Part shown: positions 33,845-42,557 of the stretch, in pieces
Position numbering within the stretch: position 1 is the first letter of the stretch
Layout: each line of letters begins with the position of its first letter
Source: Candidatus Jettenia sp. AMX2
GTDB taxonomy: Bacteria > Planctomycetota > Brocadiia > Brocadiales > Brocadiaceae
Direction of reading: 5' to 3'
NCBI GenBank assembly: GCA_030583665.1
Contig: CP129469.1
Coordinates: forward strand, 1,054,001-1,118,000
Length of the DNA stretch: 64,000 nucleotides
Translations under genes and position numbers: made by a program
Notes under the pieces: generated by a model
Database searches by the model: none
What the model was told of the DNA's origin: nothing
What the model saw: only the letters and a program-made list of their open reading frames with translations

Positions 33845-33960
33845 GAATTAAGAGTTAGAGAGTTAGAGAGTTAAGAAGTTGAGAAGTTAAGAAGTTGAGA
33901 AGTTGAGAAGTTGAGAAGATGGGAAGATGGGAAGATGAGAGGTTGAAAAGATTGCACTTT
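33845..33960. repeat. Degenerate GTTGAGAAG repeats
   Basis: Runs of AGTTAGAGAGTTAAGAAG and GTTGAGAAGTTGAGAAG, followed by GATGGGAAGATGGGAAGATG. Same family as 32440 and 37895. No coding capacity of its own apart from a frame entering it from 33919. Confidence 0.7.
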
Positions 33961-34071
33961 GATTGGTTGGATTGGTTTTATGAGTTTGGTTGGTTTCGTT
34001 TTGTTGTAATTGCCGGTTTTGCAGGTTTGCTTGGCTTTGCAGAAGACTATTCAATCTTCCTTATTTATTAA
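33919..34071 (+). CDS. Possible 50-residue membrane peptide
   Basis: A short open frame. Residues 1-12 are translated low-complexity repeat, then HFDWLDWFYEFGWFRFVVIA and GFAGLLGFAEDYSIFLIY form an aromatic, hydrophobic stretch. No family recognised and no good ribosome-binding site. It may be a chance frame or the end of a decayed gene. Confidence 0.2.
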   Translation: MGRWEDERLKRLHFDWLDWFYEFGWFRFVVIAGFAGLLGFAEDYSIFLIY

Positions 34072-34211
34072 CTACCTGGGCGGGATATGGCAGTAATTTT
34101 TTAAAAGTGGGAGATAATGCATAAATTAATGCCTAAAATCTTTGACATTATGGAAAACCGAATAATACCTTACGGTAATTATGCGGCATTATTTAAGTTG
34201 CTATATATAAA

Positions 34212-34964
34212 ATGATTTATCTGCACAAGATTATTCCGGTTTTTTTACTGCCTGTGGGATTGACGGTTTTGTTAGTTCTGACCGGTCTGATGTTACGCCG
34301 CAGGGTGCTTTGCTGGATTGGTCTAGCTGTGCTTTGGCTGTCCGGCACGCCCGTTGTTGCCAATTTTGCCATGCGTGCTGCCGAAGGGTGGCAGGTACGG
34401 GAACAGATTACAGCACTTCCGGAGGCTGATGCTATTGTTGTTTTAAGTGGTTTTCTGACGCTGGCGCCTGGCAATCCCCCTGTGAGCGAATGGGATGATG
34501 CTGACCGTTTTTTTGCGGGGGTTGAGTTGCATAAGGCTGGCAAGGCGCCACTTTTGGTTTTTACCGGTGGGTGGAGTCCGTGGCGGCCACACGCACTACC
34601 AGAGGGACAGGTGCTGATTCCCTATGCGATGGATATGGGCGTACCACGGGCTAGTTTGATGACGACCGGTAAGGTGGTAAATACTGCCGAAGAAGCCAAT
34701 GCCGTTGCAGATTTGTTTGGAGGGGAGAAAAAGCGGATACTGCTGGTGACTTCCGCTTTTCATATGCGCCGGGCAAGACTGCTCTTTGAACGTGCTGGAT
34801 TTGAAGTCGCACCCTTTCCGGTAGATTTTCAGGTTGCCGCAGAAAGAAAGGTTGGCCTGTTTAATTTCTTGCCAGGCGCTAAAAGCCTGACCAGGACCGA
34901 GACCGCATTGCGTGAGTTATACGGGATGCTGTTTTACCGGCTAAGTGCAGTGAGAAGAAAATAA
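34212..34964 (+). CDS. ElyC/YdcF-like DUF218 membrane protein
   Basis: A 250-residue protein with two N-terminal membrane helices (FLLPVGLTVLLVLTGLML, then VLCWIGLAVLWLSG) and a DUF218 domain: ADAIVVLSGF, LLVFTGGW, NTAEEANAVADLF, ILLVTSAFHMRRARLLFE. E. coli ElyC of this layout affects envelope precursor use. A role in cell envelope polysaccharide metabolism fits the neighbours. Upstream DNA is AT-rich without a clear promoter. Confidence 0.82.
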   Translation: MIYLHKIIPVFLLPVGLTVLLVLTGLMLRRRVLCWIGLAVLWLSGTPVVANFAMRAAEGWQVREQITALPEADAIVVLSGFLTLAPGNPPVSEWDDADRFFAGVELHKAGKAPLLVFTGGWSPWRPHALPEGQVLIPYAMDMGVPRASLMTTGKVVNTAEEANAVADLFGGEKKRILLVTSAFHMRRARLLFERAGFEVAPFPVDFQVAAERKVGLFNFLPGAKSLTRTETALRELYGMLFYRLSAVRRK

Positions 34965-35036
34965 GGGCGTTAAGGAGAATAATGAAAATCTTGTAGCCAG
35001 GAATGATAGTGCAGGTTTTAATTTTTTCTTAAATTT

Positions 35037-35270
35037 TCAAACTCTAACTTTAAGAGATGTGACTGTTACCTCATCTTCAGGTATAGGCTCTCCTTCTTTA
35101 ATATAATCTGATATAAAGGCATTTATCGACGCCCTCATCTCTGTCAGGATTTCTTCGTAAGTTTCTCCCTCAACGTGACAGCCAGGAAATGCGGGACACA
35201 CTGCGAAATAACCGCCCTCCTCACATGGTTCAATTATTACTGTGAATCTATATTCTTTATGGTTGGTCAT
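35037..35270 (-). CDS. Orphan HicB-like antitoxin
   Basis: A 77-residue HicB-like protein on the minus strand: EYRFTVIIEPCEEGGYFAVC, PGCHVEGETYEEILTEMRAS, then ISDYIKEGEPIPEDEV. ATG at 35270 has AGGGTG nearby; an upstream in-frame start would add only 11 residues. No HicA frame follows it on the same strand, so it is orphaned or pairs in trans. Confidence 0.75.
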   Translation of the reverse strand: MTNHKEYRFTVIIEPCEEGGYFAVCPAFPGCHVEGETYEEILTEMRASINAFISDYIKEGEPIPEDEVTVTSLKVRV

Positions 35271-35303
35271 AATACACCCTTCTCCTAAAAGTCTCAGATG
35301 CAA

Positions 35304-35700
35304 ATTGTTTTTATGGTGTAGAGTATAAACTTAAGAAAAATAACTGTCAATGGAAAATAAGGATTAAATGATTATATGTGTCTTTTATATAATCACTTAT
35401 GATCGAATTCGTTTTTGAATTAAGTCTTATACTCATTCTTTGTTCACCACAGAGGGTTCAGAGTTCTGGTTTAGCACTCAAGGTTCAGGATTCACTGTTA
35501 TGCCTTAAAGATTTAGTCTTGATTAATTAGCCTATAATACGTTATAAGGAAGGAATGAACCGGCAGGACATTTGGCAAAAATATGCTATTGAACAAAAAT
35601 AAGTCCGGAGATTTATAATTCCAAATTATTTTAATCGTACCTGACAGTGTTAATTTCCATTCGACCCTACGTGTGGCTACAAACAAAGTCGCCGAAGGCT
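35304..35700. other. AT-rich non-coding DNA
   Basis: No gene seen. Contains low-complexity words (CACTCAAGGTTCAGGATTC near 35476) and the phrase AGTCGCCGAAGGCTTAATTT at 35684-35703, which recurs slightly altered at 35869-35888. Confidence 0.45.
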
Positions 35701-35862
35701 TAATTTATGTATATGTATAGGAATTTCAAACTGTTAGTTCCTCCCCCCTGTCTGCGTGCGGTGACGCACAGGCAGGCTCGATGGGGGAGGTTAGGTGGGG
35801 ATGAAAGGAACAATCTGTGATCACCCTCCCTTAATCCCTCCCGTCAAGGGAGGGAAAATGTG
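35701..35862. repeat. Left arm of a ~1-kb long inverted repeat
   Basis: Blocks ATAGGAATTTCAAACTGTTA, TCCCCCCTGTCTGCGTGCGG, GATGGGGGAGGTTAGGTGGG and CAAGGGAGGGAAAATGTG. All recur inverted at 36529-36711. The region between holds a REP-like cluster. Confidence 0.75.
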
Positions 35863-35902
35863 TTTTTTAGTCGCCGAAGGCCTAATTTGTGGGTAAATAT
35901 GA

Positions 35903-36411
35903 GGTGACCCCGAAGGGGTGGCATAAAACAACGATAATTCCGAAGGGATAGTATGAAGAATCTGTATTCTCTGTCACCCCTTCGGGGTTTAACCTATGTT
36001 TTGTATCTTTTACTATAATCATGACATCCCTTCGGGATTATAGCATTAATAGATGAAACAGAATAAGGCAAAACTATTATGGGCAAAACTATTTTAAAAA
36101 TATAGAGTAAATAATTAATAGTTTTGTCCTAAATTGTATTGCTTTTTATTAACTATTCATATTTTTAAAACATAAAACTCCTCCGGCTTGTTTTAGTTAG
36201 GGGGTTATATGATTATAGCCAATGAATAACAATGAATAAATAACCCCGTATGGGGAGAAGATTATAATAGCTAATGAACAACTACGAACAAATAATCCCG
36301 AAGGGATGTCATGATTATAGAAATAGATAACTACAGATCAACAACCCCGAAGGGGTGGTATGATTATAGCTAATGAATAACCCCACCGATCAATAACCCC
36401 GTAGGGGTGAA
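35903..36411. repeat. REP-like cluster (CCCGAAGGG units)
   Basis: About eight palindromic units, for example ACCCCGAAGGGGTGGCAT (35908), CACCCCTTCGGGGTT, ACATCCCTTCGGGATTATAG, ATAATCCCGAAGGGATGTCA (36292) and CAACCCCGAAGGGGTGGTAT (36342), several joined by ATGATTATAG. Related cluster at 26862. An imperfect variant is CCCCGTATGGGG near 36245. Confidence 0.75.
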
Positions 36412-36528
36412 ATATCAATGGTTCATGGGATTTTGTTATATTGACCACAGATATGTTTTACGTACCAAATTCTAACTATCGAATTTCAGACAATTTCCAA
36501 ATTTCAAAAATAAAAATAGGACTTATAT

Positions 36529-36711
36529 ACACATTTTCCCTCCCTTGATGGGAGGGACTAAGGGAGGGTGATCGGTTTGTTTCTTTCACCCCCACCTAAC
36601 CTCCCCCATCAAGCCTGCCTGTGCGCCGTGCCTGCGCCGCAGCGCGGCAGGCAGGTCACCGCACGCAGACAGGGGGGAGGAACTAATAGTTTGAAATTCC
36701 TATATATAAAT
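36529..36711. repeat. Right arm of the long inverted repeat
   Basis: Inverted match of 35701-35862, with an extra inner palindrome (GCCTGCGCCGCAGCGCGGCAGGC near 36629-36651) not in the left arm. It ends 12 bases before the aminotransferase ATG, so the arm occupies its promoter region. Confidence 0.75.
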
Positions 36712-36723
36712 TAGGATATATAC

Positions 36724-37890
36724 ATGAAAGAACTATCCAGGATTACAGAAATATTTACCGAGTCGGTGATCCGGGAGATGACAAGGATATGTGATGCCGC
36801 AGGCGGATATAATCTCTCACAGGGTTTTCCCGATTTTGAAAGTCCTGAAGAGATAAAGAAAGCGGCAATTGCGGCTATCAGCAATGGATGGAATCAATAC
36901 CCTGTTACCTATGGCGAACCAGAACTTCGGGATGCTATAAGTAAAAAAGTCGCTCGATATAATGGTATTCAGTGTAACCCGGAGACCGATATCACGGTGA
37001 CGTGTGGTGCTACAGAAGCTATGATTGCTACGCTCAAGGCTGTTGTTAATCCGGGTGATGAGATAATTGTATTCGAGCCATATTATGAAAATTATGGTCC
37101 GGATGGTATCCTCTCCGGGGCTACTCCACGTTACGTTACACTCTATCCCCCTGATTGGTCATATTCTTCTGAAGAACTTGCACAAGCGTTTCATGAAAAG
37201 ACAAAAGCGATTGTTATTAATACACCGAATAACCCAACCGGGAAGGTTTTTTCCAGAAAGGAATTAGAAGAGATTGCAGGTTTATGTATCAAGTGGGATA
37301 CCTATGTGGTTACTGATGAGATTTATGAACATATTTTATATGACGGAATGCAGCATGTTTCCCTTACTACTATACCGGGCATGGAGGACCGCACCATAAC
37401 GATTAATTCTATCTCTAAAACCTATTCTGTTACAGGCTGGCGGGTGGGCTGGGCTATTGCGGAAAAGTCTGTAACACAACGCATTCGCAAGGTGCATGAT
37501 TTTCTTACGGTAGGTGCTCCAACCCCATTTCAACACGCTGCAGCGGTTGCATTGGCTTTTCCGGAGGAGTACTATACTAAATTACAGGCACATTATCATG
37601 ATGCCAGGAAGTTTCTTTTTGATGTCCTTCAAAAGACTGGCTTTCAGTGTTCCCTCCCCAAAGGCGCTTATTACATTATTGCAGATATAAAAGGTTTGAT
37701 GAATAAACTCGGCGCTCATGATGATTTCTCTTTTAGCCGTAAGCTGATAGAGCGAACCGGGGTTGCAACAGTGCCGGGGTCATCTTTTTATTCCCATCCG
37801 GGAAGAGGCAGGAGTCAGGTCAGGTTTTGTTTCTGTAAAAAATGGGATACGCTCTATGCCGTGGAGAAGGCTTTGGGTAAGCTGATGTGA
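36724..37890 (+). CDS. Class I/II PLP aminotransferase
   Basis: A 388-residue fold-type I aminotransferase: YNLSQGFPDF, TYGEPELRDAISKK, VTCGATEAMIA, NTPNNPTGKVF, VTDEIYEHILYDG, the PLP lysine in SISKTYSVTGWRVGW, and the carboxylate-binding Arg in QVRFCF. Enzymes of this group transfer amino groups of aspartate, aromatic or methionine-type amino acids. The substrate cannot be fixed. Transcribed separately from the glycan genes. Confidence 0.88.
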   Translation: MKELSRITEIFTESVIREMTRICDAAGGYNLSQGFPDFESPEEIKKAAIAAISNGWNQYPVTYGEPELRDAISKKVARYNGIQCNPETDITVTCGATEAMIATLKAVVNPGDEIIVFEPYYENYGPDGILSGATPRYVTLYPPDWSYSSEELAQAFHEKTKAIVINTPNNPTGKVFSRKELEEIAGLCIKWDTYVVTDEIYEHILYDGMQHVSLTTIPGMEDRTITINSISKTYSVTGWRVGWAIAEKSVTQRIRKVHDFLTVGAPTPFQHAAAVALAFPEEYYTKLQAHYHDARKFLFDVLQKTGFQCSLPKGAYYIIADIKGLMNKLGAHDDFSFSRKLIERTGVATVPGSSFYSHPGRGRSQVRFCFCKKWDTLYAVEKALGKLM

Positions 37891-38039
37891 TCTGGAGTTG
37901 AGAAGTCAAGAAGCCGGGAAGATGAGAGGTTGGGAAGACAAGAAAATGAGAAGGTGGGAGGTTGAGAAGATGGGCTGCCGTTTTCACTATTCAAATGATC
38001 AAATTGGTTTGCCTGGAATTTTGTATATTTGGAAAGATA
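37891..38039. repeat. Degenerate GTTGAGAAG/GATGAGAGG repeats
   Basis: Words GAGTTGAGAAGTCAAGAAGC and GGTGGGAGGTTGAGAAGATG continue the simple repeat family of 32440 and 33845. A 114-codon frame from 37898 crosses this and the next segment; it is translated repeat, not a gene. Confidence 0.65.
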
Positions 38040-38069
38040 TTGACAAGCTGTTTTTTAAAGCGGTAATAT
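38040..38069 (+). promoter_or_regulatory. Promoter of coiled-coil gene 3
   Basis: TTGACA (38040-38045), 18-base spacer, TAATAT (38064-38069), same as at 25184. It lies about 215 bases before the ATG. DNA in between also resembles the region upstream of paralog 2 (TTTGGAACTTTGG, TGATATTAGTTCA). Confidence 0.55.
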
Positions 38070-38285
38070 ATAGGCACACCAATCTCAAGTGCCGGATTGT
38101 AAATAATTTTAAAAATCCAATTTTTAAACATACTACCTACGGAGCTATATTTTTTGTGAACAGAATGCCTGTTTCGCTAAATCTCACGGTTTGGAACTTT
38201 GGAGTTCGTTTTGTCGGTATTTATTTGAGATTTGTAATTTGATGCTTGTTCATATGTTTCTGATATTAGTTCAAGGAGGTTAGAA

Positions 38286-38753
38286 ATGTCTGCTTCAATT
38301 GAAGAAAGGGTTGCATACCTTGAGGGTAAGGTAGAGGAGCATACTACAGGGTTGCGCGACGTCAAAGAGATGTTTATTCACATTGAAGGCAAATTTGTGC
38401 TTCTTGAACAGAGAATGCTTGAGACAAACAAGAGAATCGATGAGGCAAAAGATACGTTATCGTCCAGGATTGATGAGATAAAAGATAATTTATCATCGAG
38501 GATTGATGAGACAAACAAGAGAATCGATGAAACCAACAAGAGAATCGATGAGGCAAAAGATACGTTATCGTCCAGGATTGAAGAGATAAAAGATAATTTA
38601 TCATCGAGGATAGATGAAACCAACAAAAGGATTGATGAGGTAAAAAATACGTTATCATCAAGGGTTGACAAGTTATTTTATGTTATCATTGCCACCCTGG
38701 TAAGCGCTTTTGGTTCTCTGATTGGCATTATAGTTTCTAACTTTATCAGATAA
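38286..38753 (+). CDS. Membrane-anchored coiled-coil repeat protein (paralog 3)
   Basis: A 155-residue relative of the proteins at 25279 and 25958: same N-terminal block (SIEERVAYLEGKVEEHTTGL), a rod of five to six 11-residue (RIDEAKDTLSS, RIDEIKDNLSS) and three 7-residue (RIDETNK) units, and the C-terminal membrane helix (FYVIIATLVSAFGSLIGIIV). A composite 75-base block of 11+11+7 units is present twice, indicating internal duplication. The strong ribosome-binding site AAGGAGG precedes ATG. It is followed 15 bases on by another coiled-coil gene, absent near the other two paralogs. Confidence 0.8.
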   Translation: MSASIEERVAYLEGKVEEHTTGLRDVKEMFIHIEGKFVLLEQRMLETNKRIDEAKDTLSSRIDEIKDNLSSRIDETNKRIDETNKRIDEAKDTLSSRIEEIKDNLSSRIDETNKRIDEVKNTLSSRVDKLFYVIIATLVSAFGSLIGIIVSNFIR

Positions 38754-38768
38754 GAAAAGGTATATTCC

Positions 38769-39053
38769 ATGGACAGAAAAGTTTTTATTGATACGCTAAT
38801 CACACAACTCAGGAAGCTGGATGCTGAAATTGACAAGTTTGAAGCCAGGTTGCAGAAGGCAGAATCAGATGCGAAGGCAGCATGCCGTGAACAGATTCAG
38901 GAACTGCGCAGTAAAAAAGCCGTTGTTCAGGACAGATTGGATGAGATCATGCAAGCCAGCGAAGAGGCATGGGGCGAGTTGAAATCAGGGGCAGAGGAGG
39001 CTTTTGATGATATGAAGAAAGCATTTCAGTCGGCCTTGTCCAAATTTAAATAA
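38769..39053 (+). CDS. Small coiled-coil protein
   Basis: A 94-residue, almost wholly helical protein: DTLITQLRKLDAEIDKFEAR, then QELRSKKAVVQDRLDEIMQA and a C-terminal amphipathic helix (FDDMKKAFQSALSKFK). No signal or membrane segment. It resembles the short helical proteins of the sll1863-like stress group, without a firm assignment. Fifteen bases after paralog 3, so probably co-transcribed and perhaps a partner of its rod. Confidence 0.65.
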   Translation: MDRKVFIDTLITQLRKLDAEIDKFEARLQKAESDAKAACREQIQELRSKKAVVQDRLDEIMQASEEAWGELKSGAEEAFDDMKKAFQSALSKFK

Positions 39054-39105
39054 CCAGACCGGATGATGAAAAGAGTGAAAACCGCATTTCATTTTTCATG
39101 TAATT

Positions 39106-39219
39106 CTACAGGGCGTACCTTCCTGCAAAAAACTTCTTCAATTTTTTGTTGATTTCTTTTAATGATAAATATATAGTACTCTCGTTATGTTTTTCCAGGC
39201 TGAATAAAGCGAAATCCAT
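39106..39219 (-). pseudogene. Short unrecognised frame, possibly a gene fragment
   Basis: A 37-residue minus-strand frame (MDFALFSLEKHNESTIYLSL, then KEINKKLKKFFAGRYAL) has natural-looking composition but no partner, family or ribosome-binding site. It may be the end of a lost gene. Otherwise the 39054-39330 gap shows nothing but AT-rich leader DNA for the next gene. Confidence 0.2.
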
Positions 39220-39330
39220 AACATTTTGATATGTAAAGCTCTTGTATTAAAATACGGGTTTTATCCTGGATTATTTTTGCAGTAACAGATGATCCAATAT
39301 TTTCTTTTTCATTGGAGAGTGTATTAGAAA

Positions 39331-41472
39331 ATGGACCTTCGCAAAGAAAAAGAATTGGAAGTCAGCAAGAATCTGATCTATAAGATTACACATCCTTCAC
39401 TCAGTAAACGTTTCTTGTTCTTCTTTGTTTCTGACATCCTTATCATTATCTTTTCCCTTTACCTGTCTTTTTTTATCCGTTTCGAATTTACCATGCCTGC
39501 CCGTTACAGGGCAATGTTTTTTCAGGCTATACTCCTCTTTGTTGTTGTCAAACTGATTGTGTTTGCTTACTTCAGGCTCTATAAGATTACCTGGCGATAT
39601 GTTGGACTTCACGATTTATTAAATATTGTAAACGCCGTGCTGGTTTCGGGTTTGGTTTTAATGGCCTTGCCTGCTATTCCTTTCTTTTCATCCCTGAATG
39701 ATTATCTTCCAAAATACGTTGCTTTTCATACACGGATCGAAGGGTTTCCCAAAAGTATTTATTTAATAGACGGATTTATTACGCTTTTTTTCCTTTTCGG
39801 GTTGAGAATTTCAAAAAGATTATTTTCGGAAGTGGTCAAAAAGAAAAGTATAGCAAGGATTAGTAAAAGGACGATTATTCTCGGTGCGGGTAATACCGGT
39901 GAAATGATATTACGGGATATGGCAAGACAGAGTTTTCTTGAATATGAGCCGGTGGGGTTTGTTGATGATGATAAAAACAAACTTACTATGTATGTGCGGG
40001 GAATAAAGGTGCTTGGTACAACAAGCCGGCTCAGGGATATTATTTTAAAATACAAGATCGAGGCTGTTATTATTGCTATTCCGTCATTGAATTATCATGT
40101 ATTAAAAGAGGTATACAACACTGCAAAAAATACCAAAGTAAACACCGTAAAGATTGTCCCGAGGATTTACGATCACCATAAACCAGAGATAAACATAAAG
40201 GGCCTCGAAGATATCAGTATCGAAGATCTCCTGGGCAGGCAATCAGTACATGTGGATTATAAAGGAATAAAGGATTTCTTACGCAACAAGACAATTCTTA
40301 TCACCGGGGCAGGCGGTTCTATTGGATCTGAGATAACGAGGCAGGTATGCTCGTTTCAACCCAATAAGGTTATCCTTTTTGATATAGATGAGACGGAACT
40401 GCATACCATGAAACTCAAGCTGGAAAAGATGTTTCCGGATTTTTGCCATAATCAATCAGAATGTTCCGATAGAGAAGGCAAAGGAAATGGGAATGAGAGG
40501 CAAGATACACTAATTTTTATAACAGGGGATATCAGGGATAAAGATGTTGTCGAAGAGGTGTTCAGGACATATAAGCCTCAGATTGTATTTCATGCCGCAG
40601 CTTATAAACATGTGCCTATGATGGAGGATAATCCAAAAGAGGCTGTGAAGGTGAATATGTTTGGGACTTACAGGATTGCAGAAACTGCAGTACGGCATCG
40701 GGCAGAGAAATTTATTCTTATTTCTACCGACAAGGCAGTAAGACCGACCAGTATTATGGGTGCTACAAAAAGGATTGCTGAATATATTTGTAAGGCCTTT
40801 AATATGAACGGAGAACAGAATGGAAAGAACAACAAAAATACAGAGTTCATATCGGTCAGATTTGGTAATGTCCTTGGAAGCCGGGGGAGTGTGTTACCGT
40901 TGTTCCTGGAGCAGTTGAAACATGGTGGTCCTCTTACCGTTACCCATAAAGACATGAAGAGATATTTTATGACGATACCGGAGGCGGTATCTCTTGTGCT
41001 GCAGGCATCTGTTATCGGGAACGGAGGACAAGTTCTTGTTCTGGATATGGGTGAGCCGGTGAAGATTGTTTCCCTTGCTGAAGAGTTAATAAGGATGCAT
41101 GGCATGCAGCCTTATAAAGACATTAATATAAAATTCATGGGACTAAGGCCAGGGGAGAAGCTTTTTGAAGAAATACTTACTGCAGAAGAAGGTACGACTG
41201 CCGGTAAACATGAAAGAATTTTTATCGCAAAAAATGGTGATGGGTATTCCCTGTACGATGTAGAACTGGTACTGAAAGAGTTCGAAATGGTGATAGAAGA
41301 ATCATCCGGAGATATGCAGGAGAGTAAGAGACACATAAGGAGCATGCTGAAACGGTATGTGAAATATTATGAGGATGGCATGAAGGATCAGCAACCACAG
41401 CCTTCTGATCACCGGACGCAAATTGTACTGATGCAAGAAGAAAGAGAGCCACAGGTTACGCAGGTTTTCTAA
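39331..41472 (+). CDS. Membrane-bound nucleoside-diphosphate sugar 4,6-dehydratase, PglF/WbpM-like
   Basis: A 713-residue enzyme. Four N-terminal membrane helices (first two within residues 28-80), a Rossmann-like middle domain (IILGAGNTGEMILRDM), and the SDR catalytic domain from about residue 320 (ILITGAGGSIGSEI). The active site STDKAVRPTSIMGATKR has Met in place of Tyr, as in long-form UDP-GlcNAc C6 dehydratases. It makes UDP-4-keto-6-deoxy-GlcNAc for the PglE-like aminotransferase. A polar insert (ECSDREGKGNGNERQD) is unusual. The first ATG with GAGAG upstream is used. Confidence 0.9.
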   Translation: MDLRKEKELEVSKNLIYKITHPSLSKRFLFFFVSDILIIIFSLYLSFFIRFEFTMPARYRAMFFQAILLFVVVKLIVFAYFRLYKITWRYVGLHDLLNIVNAVLVSGLVLMALPAIPFFSSLNDYLPKYVAFHTRIEGFPKSIYLIDGFITLFFLFGLRISKRLFSEVVKKKSIARISKRTIILGAGNTGEMILRDMARQSFLEYEPVGFVDDDKNKLTMYVRGIKVLGTTSRLRDIILKYKIEAVIIAIPSLNYHVLKEVYNTAKNTKVNTVKIVPRIYDHHKPEINIKGLEDISIEDLLGRQSVHVDYKGIKDFLRNKTILITGAGGSIGSEITRQVCSFQPNKVILFDIDETELHTMKLKLEKMFPDFCHNQSECSDREGKGNGNERQDTLIFITGDIRDKDVVEEVFRTYKPQIVFHAAAYKHVPMMEDNPKEAVKVNMFGTYRIAETAVRHRAEKFILISTDKAVRPTSIMGATKRIAEYICKAFNMNGEQNGKNNKNTEFISVRFGNVLGSRGSVLPLFLEQLKHGGPLTVTHKDMKRYFMTIPEAVSLVLQASVIGNGGQVLVLDMGEPVKIVSLAEELIRMHGMQPYKDINIKFMGLRPGEKLFEEILTAEEGTTAGKHERIFIAKNGDGYSLYDVELVLKEFEMVIEESSGDMQESKRHIRSMLKRYVKYYEDGMKDQQPQPSDHRTQIVLMQEEREPQVTQVF

Positions 41473-41514
41473 TAACACCGAATCTTTTTCATGAAAGCGG
41501 GTTTTGCAATCCTT

Positions 41515-42537
41515 CTAAACAAGCACCAAATGTACCGTTACCATGATAAGAGATGCAAGCAGGCAAAAGGCAGATAAACTATTGACTTTGAAGCGAAGGC
41601 GTTCTGTAACTGCCTGTACAGAACTGTCTTTATAAAAGATACGCAAAATACCCATCCAGCCGATTCCAAAAGTGCCGATAATAAACAATCCCAGGATAAG
41701 AGGGGCATCTGTTACTGTACCGTTTCCCATAAAACAATAAATGCAGTGATGATAAGGGAGCAGCATGAGTCTGGGTACGATGTTTTCAATAAAGGTAAAG
41801 ATTACGAAAGGAATATTGATGACCCCCAGTGTGGCCTGGATATATAAGATAGTCTTTCTGGATGAGGTTGTCCATGATTGCCATTTTCCGGAAAGGGTGG
41901 TGAATAGCAAACCTATGAGGACGATATTTATCAGATAGTAAAGGATGAACAGGATGCCCTGAAAGTGACTTCCAAGGATGGCTTGGGGAATCATTGCCGA
42001 AGGCCTTAAAGGCATATCAAAGAAGGTTGCACAGCAGGAAACGGACATCAGTGGCTTCATACGAAATATATAAAGGATATCAGCAATGGCGTCGGTTAAA
42101 AGCATACCGCAGACGATAAGCAGGAAATAGAGGTTCTTCCTTACCAAGGGTGTTTCAGGGGTAGATTTATCGATGTAATATCCGAGCAGCCAGCCTCCCA
42201 TGGTAAAGAAGGTTATGGGTTTGATGATTTGCAGAAAAGTTACTGTGGATGGCAGTATCTGTGTTACTCCGAACATGCACATTGCTCCGGGTATTTCAGG
42301 TACAAAACTCTGCAGCATGAAATAGAACCAAGGCCAGGCGAACATCCGTATTGAAACTGCAACGCATGCAATTAAAAAAACCAGATACCCTCTTTCTTCA
42401 AATTTACTCTTCTTCTCAAGCGTGATTTTCCGGGAGCCTGTGAGGGATTTGATTGTTTCGTATAGCAAAAATCCACCAAGCAAGACCGAGACACATGCAA
42501 CAAACAGCATAATAATAGTATAAATATTGATAATCAT
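41515..42537 (-). CDS. Polytopic membrane protein with conserved Cys motifs
   Basis: A 340-residue integral membrane protein with eight or so helices and three cysteine motifs in loops or helix ends: GAMCMFGVTQ (Cys87), SCCATFFD (168-169) and YHHCIYCFMG (His263-264, Cys265, Cys268). Such clusters suggest metal or disulfide chemistry at the membrane. Downstream of an ABC transporter and a Cys-rich exported protein on the same strand, it may belong to that system. I do not recognise the family. Confidence 0.6.
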   Translation of the reverse strand: MIINIYTIIMLFVACVSVLLGGFLLYETIKSLTGSRKITLEKKSKFEERGYLVFLIACVAVSIRMFAWPWFYFMLQSFVPEIPGAMCMFGVTQILPSTVTFLQIIKPITFFTMGGWLLGYYIDKSTPETPLVRKNLYFLLIVCGMLLTDAIADILYIFRMKPLMSVSCCATFFDMPLRPSAMIPQAILGSHFQGILFILYYLINIVLIGLLFTTLSGKWQSWTTSSRKTILYIQATLGVINIPFVIFTFIENIVPRLMLLPYHHCIYCFMGNGTVTDAPLILGLFIIGTFGIGWMGILRIFYKDSSVQAVTERLRFKVNSLSAFCLLASLIMVTVHLVLV

Positions 42538-42557
42538 GGTAGTAATAATATTTTTTT

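Noticed and set aside
37898..38242. Plus-strand frame of 114 codons
   Set aside because: Its N-terminal part is translated GTTGAGAAG-type repeat and it runs through the promoter of coiled-coil gene 3.
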